A stretch of 64,000 bases of DNA from Paraburkholderia xenovorans LB400 (GTDB taxonomy: Bacteria; Pseudomonadota; Gammaproteobacteria; Burkholderiales; Burkholderiaceae): contig NC_007952.1 in the NCBI RefSeq assembly GCF_000013645.1, positions 682,001-746,000 on the forward strand. The letters run 5' to 3'. This document shows, in pieces, positions 36,620-44,848 of this stretch. The number at the start of each line of letters is the position of its first letter. Position 1 is the first letter of the stretch. A program made the translations under genes and the position numbers. Under the pieces are notes generated by a model, which did not search any database, was not told the DNA's origin, and saw only the letters and a list, made by a program, of their open reading frames with translations.

Positions 36620-37984
36620 ATGAGTGCGGCACGGACACTGCATCTGAATACCAACATCACCGGCACGGGACGTCATCCGGCCGGCTGGCGGACGCTCGAC
36701 AATCCGAAGTCGATCATCGACCTCGGGTTCTTCACCACCATCGCGCAGATCGCCGAGCGCGGCAAGCTCGACGCGGTGTTTCTCTCCGACGCGGTGGCGT
36801 TGCGCGGCCACGCACACGGGCCGGCGCAGTCGCTTGAACCGACGGTGCTGCTTACCGCGCTTGCCGGCGTGACGCGACATGTCGGGCTGATCGGCACCGC
36901 ATCGACCACCTTCAACGATCCGTTCAATCTGGCGCGCCGCTTCGCGTCGGTGGATCACCTGAGCGCCGGGCGGGTCGCGTGGAATGCCGTGACGACCTAC
37001 GACCCGGAAGCGGCCGCCAATTTCAGCATTGCAGAGTCGCCCGACAAGCAGGCGCGTTACGCGCGCGCCGAGGAGTTCGTCGAAGTCGTGCTGAAGCTGT
37101 GGGATAGCTGGGAAGACAATGCGCTGATCGCCGATCGCGCAAGCGGACGCTATGCCGACCCGGCGCGCGTGCATGCCATCGCGCATGCCGGCCGTCATTT
37201 TCAGGTGCGCGGGCCGCTGAACCTGCCACGCAGTCCGCAAGGGCGGCCGGTGCTGGTGCAGGCGGGCGGCTCGGAGGCGGGTGTTGCGCTGGCCGCGCGC
37301 CATGCGGATGCGGTGTTCACGGCGCAGACCACGTTCGAAGGCGCACAGGATTTCTATCGGGACATCAAGGCGCGTGCCGTCGCGCATGGACGCCACCCCG
37401 ATCATCTGCTGGTGCTGCCGGGCCTTTACCCGGTGATCGGCGGCACTCTTGCCGAGGCGCGCCGGCGTAAAGCCGACATGGATGCGCTTCTCGACCGCGG
37501 GGCCGAGCTCGCCAAATTCGCTGGTGCTCTCGGTATCGACGCCGCCGCTCTGCAACTGGATGCGCCGTTGCCTTATGACCTGATCGACAAGGGCGATCGT
37601 ACCGACGTGTCGCGCGGATTCATCCGCTCCACGGTGCTGCTGGCCCGAGGCGAGAACCTGACGGTTCGCGATCTGCTCGACCGCAATCCCGGCGCACACC
37701 GGATGATCGTGGGCACACCCGAGACCATTGCGGACGACATCGAACGCTGGTTCGCCGGTCGCGCCGCGGACGGCTTCAACCTCAACGCCGACGTCTTCCC
37801 TTCAGGGCTCGCGGACTTCGTCGATCACGTCGTGCCGCTGCTGCAGCGCAAAGGCATTTTCCGCCGCGAGTACGAGGGTACGACGTTACGCGACCACTAT
37901 GGTCTCGCGCGACCGTCCAGCCGCTATGCCGATGCCGCGACGAGTGCCGTGGCGGATGCGGACGCGCTCGGTGCGGTCTCCTGA
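36620..37984 (+). CDS. NtaA/SnaA/DszA-family FMN-dependent monooxygenase
   Basis: A 454-residue bacterial-luciferase-like monooxygenase: LNTNITGTGRHPAGWR at the N-terminus, SVDHLSAGRVAWNAVTTYDPEAAANF at about 115 and VLVQAGGSEAGVALAARHADAVFTAQ at about 210 are typical of nitrilotriacetate and thiophene-S-oxide monooxygenases. It needs FMNH2 from a separate reductase, not seen here. ATG 36620 follows GGAG by 7 nt; an 18-nt longer frame is open. The substrate is probably an organosulfur compound given the context; inference. Confidence 0.88.
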   Translation: MSAARTLHLNTNITGTGRHPAGWRTLDNPKSIIDLGFFTTIAQIAERGKLDAVFLSDAVALRGHAHGPAQSLEPTVLLTALAGVTRHVGLIGTASTTFNDPFNLARRFASVDHLSAGRVAWNAVTTYDPEAAANFSIAESPDKQARYARAEEFVEVVLKLWDSWEDNALIADRASGRYADPARVHAIAHAGRHFQVRGPLNLPRSPQGRPVLVQAGGSEAGVALAARHADAVFTAQTTFEGAQDFYRDIKARAVAHGRHPDHLLVLPGLYPVIGGTLAEARRRKADMDALLDRGAELAKFAGALGIDAAALQLDAPLPYDLIDKGDRTDVSRGFIRSTVLLARGENLTVRDLLDRNPGAHRMIVGTPETIADDIERWFAGRAADGFNLNADVFPSGLADFVDHVVPLLQRKGIFRREYEGTTLRDHYGLARPSSRYADAATSAVADADALGAVS

Positions 37985-38047
37985 GTAGTAGTTCGTTCAT
38001 TCCGAACATGTAGTCAGTTTCATTTTTCAGGACGTTTCAGGACGTAT

Positions 38048-38875
38048 ATGTCTACGAGAGAATCCACTTTTACCGCGGCTCCCGCACCGGCTCCAGCCGC
38101 GACAGCCTCGCGGCTGGCGACGCTGCGCGAGCCGCTGTTGCGGGCCGCGATCCCGGTGCTGTTGATCGCGCTCTGGCAGTTGGCCTCGACACTCGGTGTG
38201 GTCAGCGAGTTCGTGCTGCCGGCGCCGGCATCGGTGCTGACGGCCTATCGGGAGTTGTGGCAGTCCGGCGATCTGCAGGATGCGCTGAAGATATCGCTGG
38301 CGCGTGCGGCATTGGGGCTGCTGATCGGCGGCGGCGCGGGGTTGCTGCTGGGCGTGGCGGCGGGTCTGAGCAAGTCCGCTGAACGCGGTTTCGACACGGT
38401 GCTGCAGATGCTGCGGACCATACCGTTCATTGCGCTGGTGCCGATCTTCGTCGTCTGGTTCGGAATCGGCGAACTGTCCAAAGTCGCGTTGATCGTCGGC
38501 GCGGCGATTTCGCCCATGTATCTCAGCACGTACCACGCCATACGCGGCATCGACCCGAAGCTGCTGGAACTCGGCCGCACGTTCCGCCTGACGCGCGGGC
38601 ATCAGATACGGCTCATCATTCTGCCGACCGCGCTGCCCGGCATACTCGTCGGCGTTCGCTATTCCGCAGCCATCTCGCTGCTCGCGCTCGTGGCGGCGGA
38701 GCAGATCAATGCAAGCGCCGGCATCGGCTTCATTCTGAACAACGCCAACCAGTTCCAGCGCACCGATATCATCATCGCCGGCATTCTCGTCTATGCGGCG
38801 CTCGGCATTGCGGTGGACGCGCTGCTGCGTTTCATCGAACGCAAGGCCCTCGTCTGGAGAGGTGCGCATGTCTGA
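38048..38875 (+). CDS. ssuC: ABC transporter permease, SsuC-like
   Basis: A 275-residue inner-membrane permease with about six transmembrane helices and the ABC-permease EAA loop (STYHAIRGIDPKLLELGRTFRLTRGHQIRLIILPTALPGILVGVRYS). It belongs to the sulfonate/nitrate/taurine importer family. It overlaps the ATPase gene by 8 nt. Together with the next two genes it makes an SsuABC-type importer, probably for an alkanesulfonate or related compound; exact substrate unknown. Confidence 0.9.
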   Translation: MSTRESTFTAAPAPAPAATASRLATLREPLLRAAIPVLLIALWQLASTLGVVSEFVLPAPASVLTAYRELWQSGDLQDALKISLARAALGLLIGGGAGLLLGVAAGLSKSAERGFDTVLQMLRTIPFIALVPIFVVWFGIGELSKVALIVGAAISPMYLSTYHAIRGIDPKLLELGRTFRLTRGHQIRLIILPTALPGILVGVRYSAAISLLALVAAEQINASAGIGFILNNANQFQRTDIIIAGILVYAALGIAVDALLRFIERKALVWRGAHV

Positions 38876-39605
38876 GCTCGCCTATCAGCCTGACTACGAC
38901 GCAGCGCCGGTTGTCGCAAGACTGTCCGGCGCCAGGAAGCGCTACGGCGAAAACACGGTGCTCGACAACGTGGACTTCACGGTCCGCAAGGGCGAGTGTG
39001 TCGCGCTGGTCGGCCCGTCGGGTACGGGCAAAACCACGCTGTTGCGCTTGCTGGCCGGCCTCGAATCCGTTTCGGGCGGCAGGACCGAGGTGACGCAGAA
39101 CACCTCCGTCGTCTTCCAGGAGCCGCGGCTGATACAGGCGTTGCGCGTGTGGAAAAACGTGCTGCTGGACGACGCGCATAAGCCTGATGCAAAAGCGCGC
39201 GCCCGTGTCGCGCTGCAGGACGTCGGGCTCGAAGACAAGCTGGAGAGCTGGCCCGTCAGCCTCTCGGGCGGCCAGGCGCAGCGTGTTGCCGTGGCTCGGG
39301 CGCTCTATCGCAGCCCCGAACTCATGCTGCTGGACGAGCCGTTCAGCGCGCTGGACGCGTTCACCCGCCGCAGCATGCAGAGCCTGGTCCTGAAGCTGTG
39401 GGCCAAATACCGGTTCGGTCTCGTCATCGTGACGCATGACCTGGACGAGGCGCTGATTCTTGCCGACCGCATCGTGATTCTCTCCAAAGGCCGGATCTGC
39501 CACGAAACGCAAGTCGATCTGCCACGCGAACGCGACGTGACCTCGCCCGAATTCAACGCACTCAAGCGCGACTTGCTCAAACAGTTTTCGCTCAGTCTGT
39601 CCTGA
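38868..39605 (+). CDS. ssuB: ABC transporter ATPase, SsuB-like
   Basis: A 245-residue ATPase: Walker A GPSGTGKTT at about 43-51, Q-loop VVFQEPRLI, signature LSGGQAQRVAVARAL, Walker B LMLLDEPFSALD and H-loop VIVTHDLDEAL. Strong similarity in layout to SsuB and TauB. ATG 38868 lies inside the permease 3' end, with AGAGGTG upstream. Works with the preceding permease and following binding protein. Confidence 0.92.
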   Translation: MSELAYQPDYDAAPVVARLSGARKRYGENTVLDNVDFTVRKGECVALVGPSGTGKTTLLRLLAGLESVSGGRTEVTQNTSVVFQEPRLIQALRVWKNVLLDDAHKPDAKARARVALQDVGLEDKLESWPVSLSGGQAQRVAVARALYRSPELMLLDEPFSALDAFTRRSMQSLVLKLWAKYRFGLVIVTHDLDEALILADRIVILSKGRICHETQVDLPRERDVTSPEFNALKRDLLKQFSLSLS

Positions 39606-39635
39606 AGTTTTCTCAATCGTTAAGTCAAGGTATTT

Positions 39636-40682
39636 ATGTCGCTGAAGAAATCATTATTCGCTGGCATGGCTGTCTTTCTTGCCGCTGCCACGCTGACTTT
39701 GTCCGGTACGGCCGCAGCCCAGACCACGCCCGACCTGAAGGGCACGAAGCTCGTCATTGCATATCAGGATCCGGCCTTTCCCGCGTTGATCCGCAAATCG
39801 GGCGTGGTCAACGGGACGCCTTACCAGATCGAATGGGTGCTGCTGACAGGGCCGGCCGCCAACCTGTCGGCGCTGTACGCCAACCGGATCGATCTGGGCC
39901 ATATGGGCGATACGTCGCTCACGATCGAACAGGCCAACGCGCGCACGGAATGGACGAAAGAGTCGACACCGCTGCGTATTGTCGCGGGCTGGCGCAATTT
40001 CTATTCGAAGGACTATCCGCCGGTTGTCACCGCAGTGCGGACAAGTGCCGGGATCAATACCGTGCAGGAGATCAAAGGACACAAGGTCGGCTATAACTAC
40101 GGCGGCTACAACCATTCGCAATACCTGGCCACGCTGGTTAAAGCCGGGTTGACCGAGAAAGACATTCAGCCCATCAAGTTCGCCGATGGCGCGACTTCGG
40201 CCGCCGGCTTCAACGCCGGCGAGGTGGACGTGTACGCCGGCGCCCTCGGCCCGATATTGCCCACGATCAAGTCGGGCGCCGGCCGTATCCTGCTGTTAGA
40301 CCGCGACACCCAGATTCCGGCGCTGAACGTATGGACGACGACGTCCACGGTGTTGAAAGACCCGACCAAGGTCGCCGCGCTGCGGGATTACTTCTCGCGA
40401 CTGTCGGGCTACTGGCAATGGCATGACACGCATAAGGACGAGGTGATCGGCGTTCTCAAGGACACGCTCAAGGTGTCCGACGAACGGGCCGCGTTCGAGT
40501 ATGAAGTTCGCAGCGGCAGTTTCGTCAAGTTCGATTCCGGGCTGATCGGCCAGGAACAGAAAATCGCCGACATTCTGTACGACGGGCACGCGATCCGGAA
40601 GAAGGTGGACGTTGCTGTCGAATACGATCCGCAATTCAATGCGGTGCAAAAAGCCGTCTGGCCGATCAAGGTCAAAAACTGA
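39636..40682 (+). CDS. ssuA: ABC transporter substrate-binding protein, SsuA-like
   Basis: A 348-residue periplasmic binding protein with a signal peptide (LFAGMAVFLAAATLTLSGTAAAQ, cut about residue 28). LVIAYQDPAFPALIRKSGVVNGTPYQIEWVLLTGPAANLSALYANRIDLGHMGDTSL is the family pattern of sulfonate/nitrate/taurine receptors. It captures the substrate for the permease and ATPase encoded just upstream. The gene order permease-ATPase-receptor is reversed relative to the usual ssuACB order. Confidence 0.88.
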   Translation: MSLKKSLFAGMAVFLAAATLTLSGTAAAQTTPDLKGTKLVIAYQDPAFPALIRKSGVVNGTPYQIEWVLLTGPAANLSALYANRIDLGHMGDTSLTIEQANARTEWTKESTPLRIVAGWRNFYSKDYPPVVTAVRTSAGINTVQEIKGHKVGYNYGGYNHSQYLATLVKAGLTEKDIQPIKFADGATSAAGFNAGEVDVYAGALGPILPTIKSGAGRILLLDRDTQIPALNVWTTTSTVLKDPTKVAALRDYFSRLSGYWQWHDTHKDEVIGVLKDTLKVSDERAAFEYEVRSGSFVKFDSGLIGQEQKIADILYDGHAIRKKVDVAVEYDPQFNAVQKAVWPIKVKN

Positions 40683-40775
40683 TCGCGGCATCGCGGCGCA
40701 AACACGCTGGACGGCGCGCAGGGATCGCGCTGTCGGCGAACACAACGTGAACGGGCGGCTCCCGCCCATCCGCAT

Positions 40776-42392
40776 ATGGATGTCAGGAAAATGCCAAAGG
40801 GAATCGACGCGGCCACGCTGAAGCGCTGGCTGCACGACGGCAGCGAAATCGCACTGTTCGACGTGCGCGAGCACGGGCAATACGGCGAGGGTCACCCGTT
40901 CTACGCGGTGCCGCTGCCGTATAGCGTGCTGGAGCGCGACGTCGGACGTCTCGCGCCGAACCGGCGCGTGCGGGTGGTCGTGTACGACAGCGGTGACGGC
41001 GACGACGGCCCCGCGGCGCGGGCTGCTGCACGGCTGGAGACGCTGGGTTATGCCTCGGTTCACGTGCTCGAAGGCGGCACGCGTGCGTGGCAAGATGCGG
41101 GCTTCGTCCTGTTCAAGGGTGTGAACGTGCCCTCCAAGGCGTTCGGCGAACTGGTCGAGCAGGTCGCGCACACGCCGCATATATCGGCGCAGACGCTGTT
41201 GCAGTGGCAGCAGTCGGATACGCCGCCTGTGGTGCTCGATGGGCGCCCGCTGGGCGAGTACCGCACGATGAACATTCCCGGCGCGTCGTGTTGCCCGAAC
41301 GGCGAACTTGCCTACCGCATCGACGCGTTCGTGCCGGATGCGCAGACGCCGATCGTCATCAACTGTGCAGGGCGGACGCGCAGCATCATTGGCGCGCAGA
41401 CGCTTCTTGATCTCGGCATTCGCAACCCGGTGTACGCGCTCGAAAACGGAACGCAGGGCTGGTTCCTTGCGGATCTGCCGCTCGAACGAGGCCAGCAGCG
41501 CGGCTATCCGGCCGACCTGCGGCCGCAACCGGCGCGCGTCGCTGCCGCGCGTGCGTTGGCGGAGCGCGCGGGCGTGGAATGGGTTCATGCGGATACCGTT
41601 CGCGACTGGACGAAGGCGGACGATCGCACGCTGTATCTGTGCGATGTCCGGACACCGGAAGAGTTCGCGGCGAACACTTTGCCCGGCGCGCAGCATGCGC
41701 CGGGTGGCCAGCTACAGCAGGCGACCGATCAATACATCGGTGTGCGCAACGCACGCATCGTGCTGTTCGACGACGACGGTATCCGAGCGCCAGTCACCGC
41801 CAGCTGGCTGCGTCAGTTGGGACACGAAGCGTGGGTGCTGGAAGGCGGGCTGCACAGCGGACTCGCGCTGGCCGACACGCGGATCCCCGAACCCGCGGCG
41901 CTTCCCTTGGTCGATGGGGATACTCTCGCGCAGCGCCTTGCGGCAGGCAGTCAATCCGTCGTCGATCTGCGTACGAGCGCGGCGTGGCTGGCCGCGCATA
42001 TTCCCGGTAGCGTCTGGTCGATTCGCCCGCGTCTTGCGGCCACGCTCGCGCAATGCGAGCAGGCCGTGACGTTCGTAGTGGACGATCCGCGTATCGCCGC
42101 TTGGGCCGTGAGTGATCTCGCCGGTGGTGAAGGGCACACGTTTAGCGTGCTCGATGGTGGCTTCGCCGCTTGGCCGGCGGGTGGCTGGCGTGTGGAAACG
42201 GATGCGGTTGCGGACGTATTGCCGCCGTCCGCGCGTATCGACTATCTGTTCTTCACTCACGACCGGCACGCGGGCAACAAGGCGGCGTCCCGCGAATATC
42301 TTTCTTGGGAGCTGGGCTTGCTCGGACAACTCGATGAGCTTGAGCGTAGCGCGTTCCGTCCATTGACTCGGGTGGTTGCCGCGCCGGAATAA
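40776..42392 (+). CDS. Second four-domain rhodanese-like protein
   Basis: A 538-residue paralogue of the 34913-36580 product, with the same four-domain order, the same single active-site loop (Cys197 in VINCAGRTRS) and a similar C-terminal segment (REYLSWELGLLGQL against EAYLAWELQLVGQL). Starts ATG 40776 or 40791 are possible; neither has a convincing ribosome site. It ends the sulfur run. Why the locus keeps two copies is not clear; partner-specific sulfur transfer or different redox states are options. Confidence 0.87.
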   Translation: MDVRKMPKGIDAATLKRWLHDGSEIALFDVREHGQYGEGHPFYAVPLPYSVLERDVGRLAPNRRVRVVVYDSGDGDDGPAARAAARLETLGYASVHVLEGGTRAWQDAGFVLFKGVNVPSKAFGELVEQVAHTPHISAQTLLQWQQSDTPPVVLDGRPLGEYRTMNIPGASCCPNGELAYRIDAFVPDAQTPIVINCAGRTRSIIGAQTLLDLGIRNPVYALENGTQGWFLADLPLERGQQRGYPADLRPQPARVAAARALAERAGVEWVHADTVRDWTKADDRTLYLCDVRTPEEFAANTLPGAQHAPGGQLQQATDQYIGVRNARIVLFDDDGIRAPVTASWLRQLGHEAWVLEGGLHSGLALADTRIPEPAALPLVDGDTLAQRLAAGSQSVVDLRTSAAWLAAHIPGSVWSIRPRLAATLAQCEQAVTFVVDDPRIAAWAVSDLAGGEGHTFSVLDGGFAAWPAGGWRVETDAVADVLPPSARIDYLFFTHDRHAGNKAASREYLSWELGLLGQLDELERSAFRPLTRVVAAPE

Positions 42393-42557
42393 CGTGGGCT
42401 GTGATTGAGTATGAAACTCAGGATGCGGGCGTGATCGAGCTTCGTGAACTCGGCGGCGATCCTGACGAGAAGGTGAATGCATAGGAATGCGCGGGAATGT
42501 ATAGATGTGCTTTCAGAGGTTAATCACACATTTTTTCAATCGTCCGCGAGGCGCAGC

Positions 42558-42563
42558 TATAAT
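42558..42563 (+). promoter_or_regulatory. -10 box TATAAT of the candidate structured RNA
   Basis: TATAAT at 42558-42563 is a perfect sigma-70 -10 box; TTCAAT at 42535-42540 is a fair -35 with 17-nt spacing. Transcription would start near 42570 and run to the terminator at 42999. Confidence 0.6.
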
Positions 42564-42700
42564 TTCTCCCTTAGCCTGTCTGACTGATCCTCCCAAAAAA
42601 ATGATGGGTTAGATTGTGTCTGCCGTTAGACAAAACGGCGCGGGTGTGAGAGCCCGCTGAGTGAAACCGCACTGCCTGCGAAAGTGGGTAGTGCTCAGCC

Positions 42701-42943
42701 ATGCATGTCTTCCAATGGGTGGGTCGTGGTGAGGGAGCCGCAAGGCTCGCCGGTTATGGTTTTACTCCCGGTCTCTCAAACTCGCCACGTGCCCGCTCAC
42801 CCTTGTTGGTGGTGACGGGTTTCCAGAAGAGACAATCAGGAGACGCTGGTGCAAAGAGTGCCGCCACGGCATTACGCAAGATTCTGCCGCGCGACGTCGC
42901 ATCACGCGGCGACGCCGCGGCGCACGCGTCCATGTCGCACTAA
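42701..42943 (+). CDS. 80-codon frame within the structured RNA, doubtful
   Basis: ATG 42701 to stop 42943, 80 residues rich in Gly, Arg and Ala (begins MHVFQWVGRGEGAARLAGYG). There is no ribosome site before the ATG and the coding DNA coincides with the hairpins, so it is probably not translated or is a leader-type peptide. I have an unverified impression that similar peptides are annotated in Burkholderia mobile elements. Confidence 0.3.
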   Translation: MHVFQWVGRGEGAARLAGYGFTPGLSNSPRARSPLLVVTGFQKRQSGDAGAKSAATALRKILPRDVASRGDAAAHASMSH

Positions 42944-42972
42944 CCGAGTGCGGGGACGTTGCAGTCAGGAGG

Positions 42973-42999
42973 AAAGCGCGGAGCATCGCGCTTTTTTTT
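42973..42999 (+). terminator. Rho-independent terminator
   Basis: AAAGCGCG (42973-42980) pairs with CGCGCTTT (42987-42994) around a 6-nt loop, followed directly by a T-run to 42999. Textbook intrinsic terminator on the plus strand. Confidence 0.87.
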
Positions 43000-43342
43000 C
43001 GCTGGTGCATGCGGGGTACTCGGGTCGAGCTGCGGTCTATTAACTCCGCATTGCCATGCAGCGCGCATTGGTCACATTCCTTTTCCGATTTATCCCATAT
43101 ACGCACGCGCAGGCTTCGACAGATGATTTGAGCTTGTAGTGGCTAAAGTCATGGTAGTGGGACAGGGCCGTCCAGCCAAACGGAAAGTCGATCCGTGGTT
43201 TCCAGAAATCCGCTCGCATTATCTGGCAAGTTTTTTAAACAGAGGGGAGTTCAATAGAATGCGCGACGTGATCCGGGCATTTGTCGCGACCCGTGTGCCA
43301 AACCGCCGCCGCCTGGAGGCGCGACTTTTCGAGTCCGGAATT

Positions 43343-43828
43343 ATGATGCGAGCCATTAATCTATTCTTCCTGCTTTTCTTTACTTGTACTGCGGTATATT
43401 CATCGGAATCAATCTATGGTTCGGCGTTCGACTACAAGAAGGCAAAACCTGCAAATATCTATTTTTCCGGGAAAACACAAGCAGAAATAAAAATATATTG
43501 CGAAAAAGTCGCCAGCGCGACGATAGATTTATCGGTATGTGCTCAATTCAGATTTGAAGGGGTGGCCCAAGAGCTCGATAGGAAATTCAGAGAAATTGAA
43601 AAGGAAATCGTAATTGGCGACAAGGACCGCCGTGCCATCGGGGAGCCGGAAGCAACCCCTTACTTGAAAAAAGCCCAGGCAAACTGGAAGCGGTACAGAG
43701 ACAATCAATGCTACGCCAGGACATACGAAGTCGGTCAGGCATCCCTTCGGTTTGTGGAATTTTGGGATTGTATGGCCCGGGTCACCCGAAACAGGCTTAA
43801 CGAATTGACAACGGCTAATGAAGAATAG
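43343..43828 (+). CDS. LprI-like (DUF1311) secreted protein
   Basis: A 161-residue protein with a signal peptide (MMRAINLFFLLFFTCTAVYSSE) and a DUF1311/LprI-type domain: conserved cysteines in IKIYCEKV, LSVCAQF, RDNQCYAR and EFWDCMARVTRNRLNEL, with KAQANWKRYRDNQC as the core. LprI homologues inhibit host lysozyme, and many are of unknown role. ATG 43343 (or 43346) is chosen because it begins the signal peptide; the frame is open further upstream. Codon use is AT-richer than in the neighbours, which suggests transfer. Confidence 0.75.
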   Translation: MMRAINLFFLLFFTCTAVYSSESIYGSAFDYKKAKPANIYFSGKTQAEIKIYCEKVASATIDLSVCAQFRFEGVAQELDRKFREIEKEIVIGDKDRRAIGEPEATPYLKKAQANWKRYRDNQCYARTYEVGQASLRFVEFWDCMARVTRNRLNELTTANEE

Positions 43829-44005
43829 TAAGGGAAACAGTCTTTTCGATAATGCCCTGTCCGTTATTTCTGGCTGCATAACAAAACCCCGCCCTTATTG
43901 ACGGCGATTTAGGGTTTGAGGGAATAACGCGTCAAGGCCACATACAACCGCGTGGAATTTTAAGACGACGCCGTGCGGAGGGAAATATGTTCAAGGACGG
44001 GAGTT

Positions 44006-44459
44006 ATGATTCGAGTCATTAAAGCAATCATTTCGGCAATTGGTTTTGTGTTTGCAACGGCTGTATTTGCGGATGTGGCATGTGAGAAACATGAAAAAAC
44101 GTGTGATGATTTTCTCAAGTGCTCACAAATTGATGCTGACAAGATACTTTCCGACTCGAAAAAGCTATATCTGAAGGTCAGGGAGTTCGCCAAAGGAGAT
44201 AAGCGTGCTGCATTAGATAGAAATTATTAAATATGGAAGGAAAAAATTAAATCGGATTGCTCGGTATTAGGCTATTTCATTTAATGATTGGGGAGAAGGC
44301 TACGCACCGGATACTGACTTCCAGATTTCAGAGCGTCGAAAGAAAATCGCGGTTCAGGAACTTGAGTTTTATAATTGGTTCGTATGCCCTGACGATATGA
44401 AAACGCCCCCAATTCCAAAATGTGCAGCTATAAGAAAGACGCTGGACGAGCGCCGATAG
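44006..44459 (+). pseudogene. Broken LprI-like secreted protein gene
   Basis: ATG 44006 begins an intact signal peptide (MIRVIKAIISAIGFVFATAVFADVACEK) and a domain resembling the gene before it. The frame stops at TAA 44228-44230, continues in the same frame as IWKEKIKSDCSVLGYF, then shifts by +1 near 44276-44282 into SFNDWGEGYAPDTDFQ... ending at TAG 44457-44459 with a cysteine-containing tail (WFVCPDDMKTPPIPKC). One stop and one frameshift are enough to call it a pseudogene, unless sequencing errors explain both. Confidence 0.7.
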
Positions 44460-44465
44460 AACACT

Positions 44466-44768
44466 ATGACCCGCCGCTTTTCACTTATCGCGTTTCTTCT
44501 GGCCTTTCTGTATGAGGCATCAGTGGAAGCGGTTTTGTTATGGAGCCTGCCTTTAAAGCCAACAGGTTGGGGCGCAATAATCGCGAGCCTCACAACCAAT
44601 CCGCTCGCGTTTGTCTACGCAATGAAGCGCAGAAAATGGGCCTTCGATCTTCTCAAGTGGATCGCCGCGTTTAGCATTGTGTGGACTGTATCGGGCTTCG
44701 TGCGGAAGGAAACCGCCAAATATAACCCGCTCGCCATCTTGTATTTACTCTCACTCATCCGCGAATGA
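44466..44768 (+). CDS. Small hypothetical membrane protein
   Basis: A 100-residue protein with three hydrophobic segments (LIAFLLAFLYEASVEAVLLW, GWGAIIASLTTNPLAFVYA, WIAAFSIVWTVSGF). I recognise no family. It starts 7 nt after the LprI-like pseudogene and belongs to the same AT-richer island, so it may have arrived with it. Confidence 0.55.
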   Translation: MTRRFSLIAFLLAFLYEASVEAVLLWSLPLKPTGWGAIIASLTTNPLAFVYAMKRRKWAFDLLKWIAAFSIVWTVSGFVRKETAKYNPLAILYLLSLIRE

Positions 44769-44848
44769 CCGATCCTGGATCTCACCGGCGCCGCACTTGC
44801 AGCGGGGCGCGGCCGCGCACCCGCCCATAAGCATCACATTCGGCGCAA

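Larger units (their letters stand above)
42570..42999 (+). ncRNA. Candidate structured RNA with promoter and intrinsic terminator
   Basis: About 430 nt between a good promoter and a strong terminator, dense in hairpins: GCCGT/ACGGC (42622-42639), GCGGG/CCCGC (42640-42657), GCACT/AGTGC (42669-42693), GAGCC-GCAA-GGCTC with a GNRA-type loop (42735-42748), CCCG..CACC/GGTG..CGGG (42792-42819). An 80-codon frame (42701-42943) lies inside but has no ribosome site. I do not recognise a known RNA class; it is not tmRNA, RNase P or 6S by inspection. It sits at the left edge of an AT-richer island. Confidence 0.5.
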
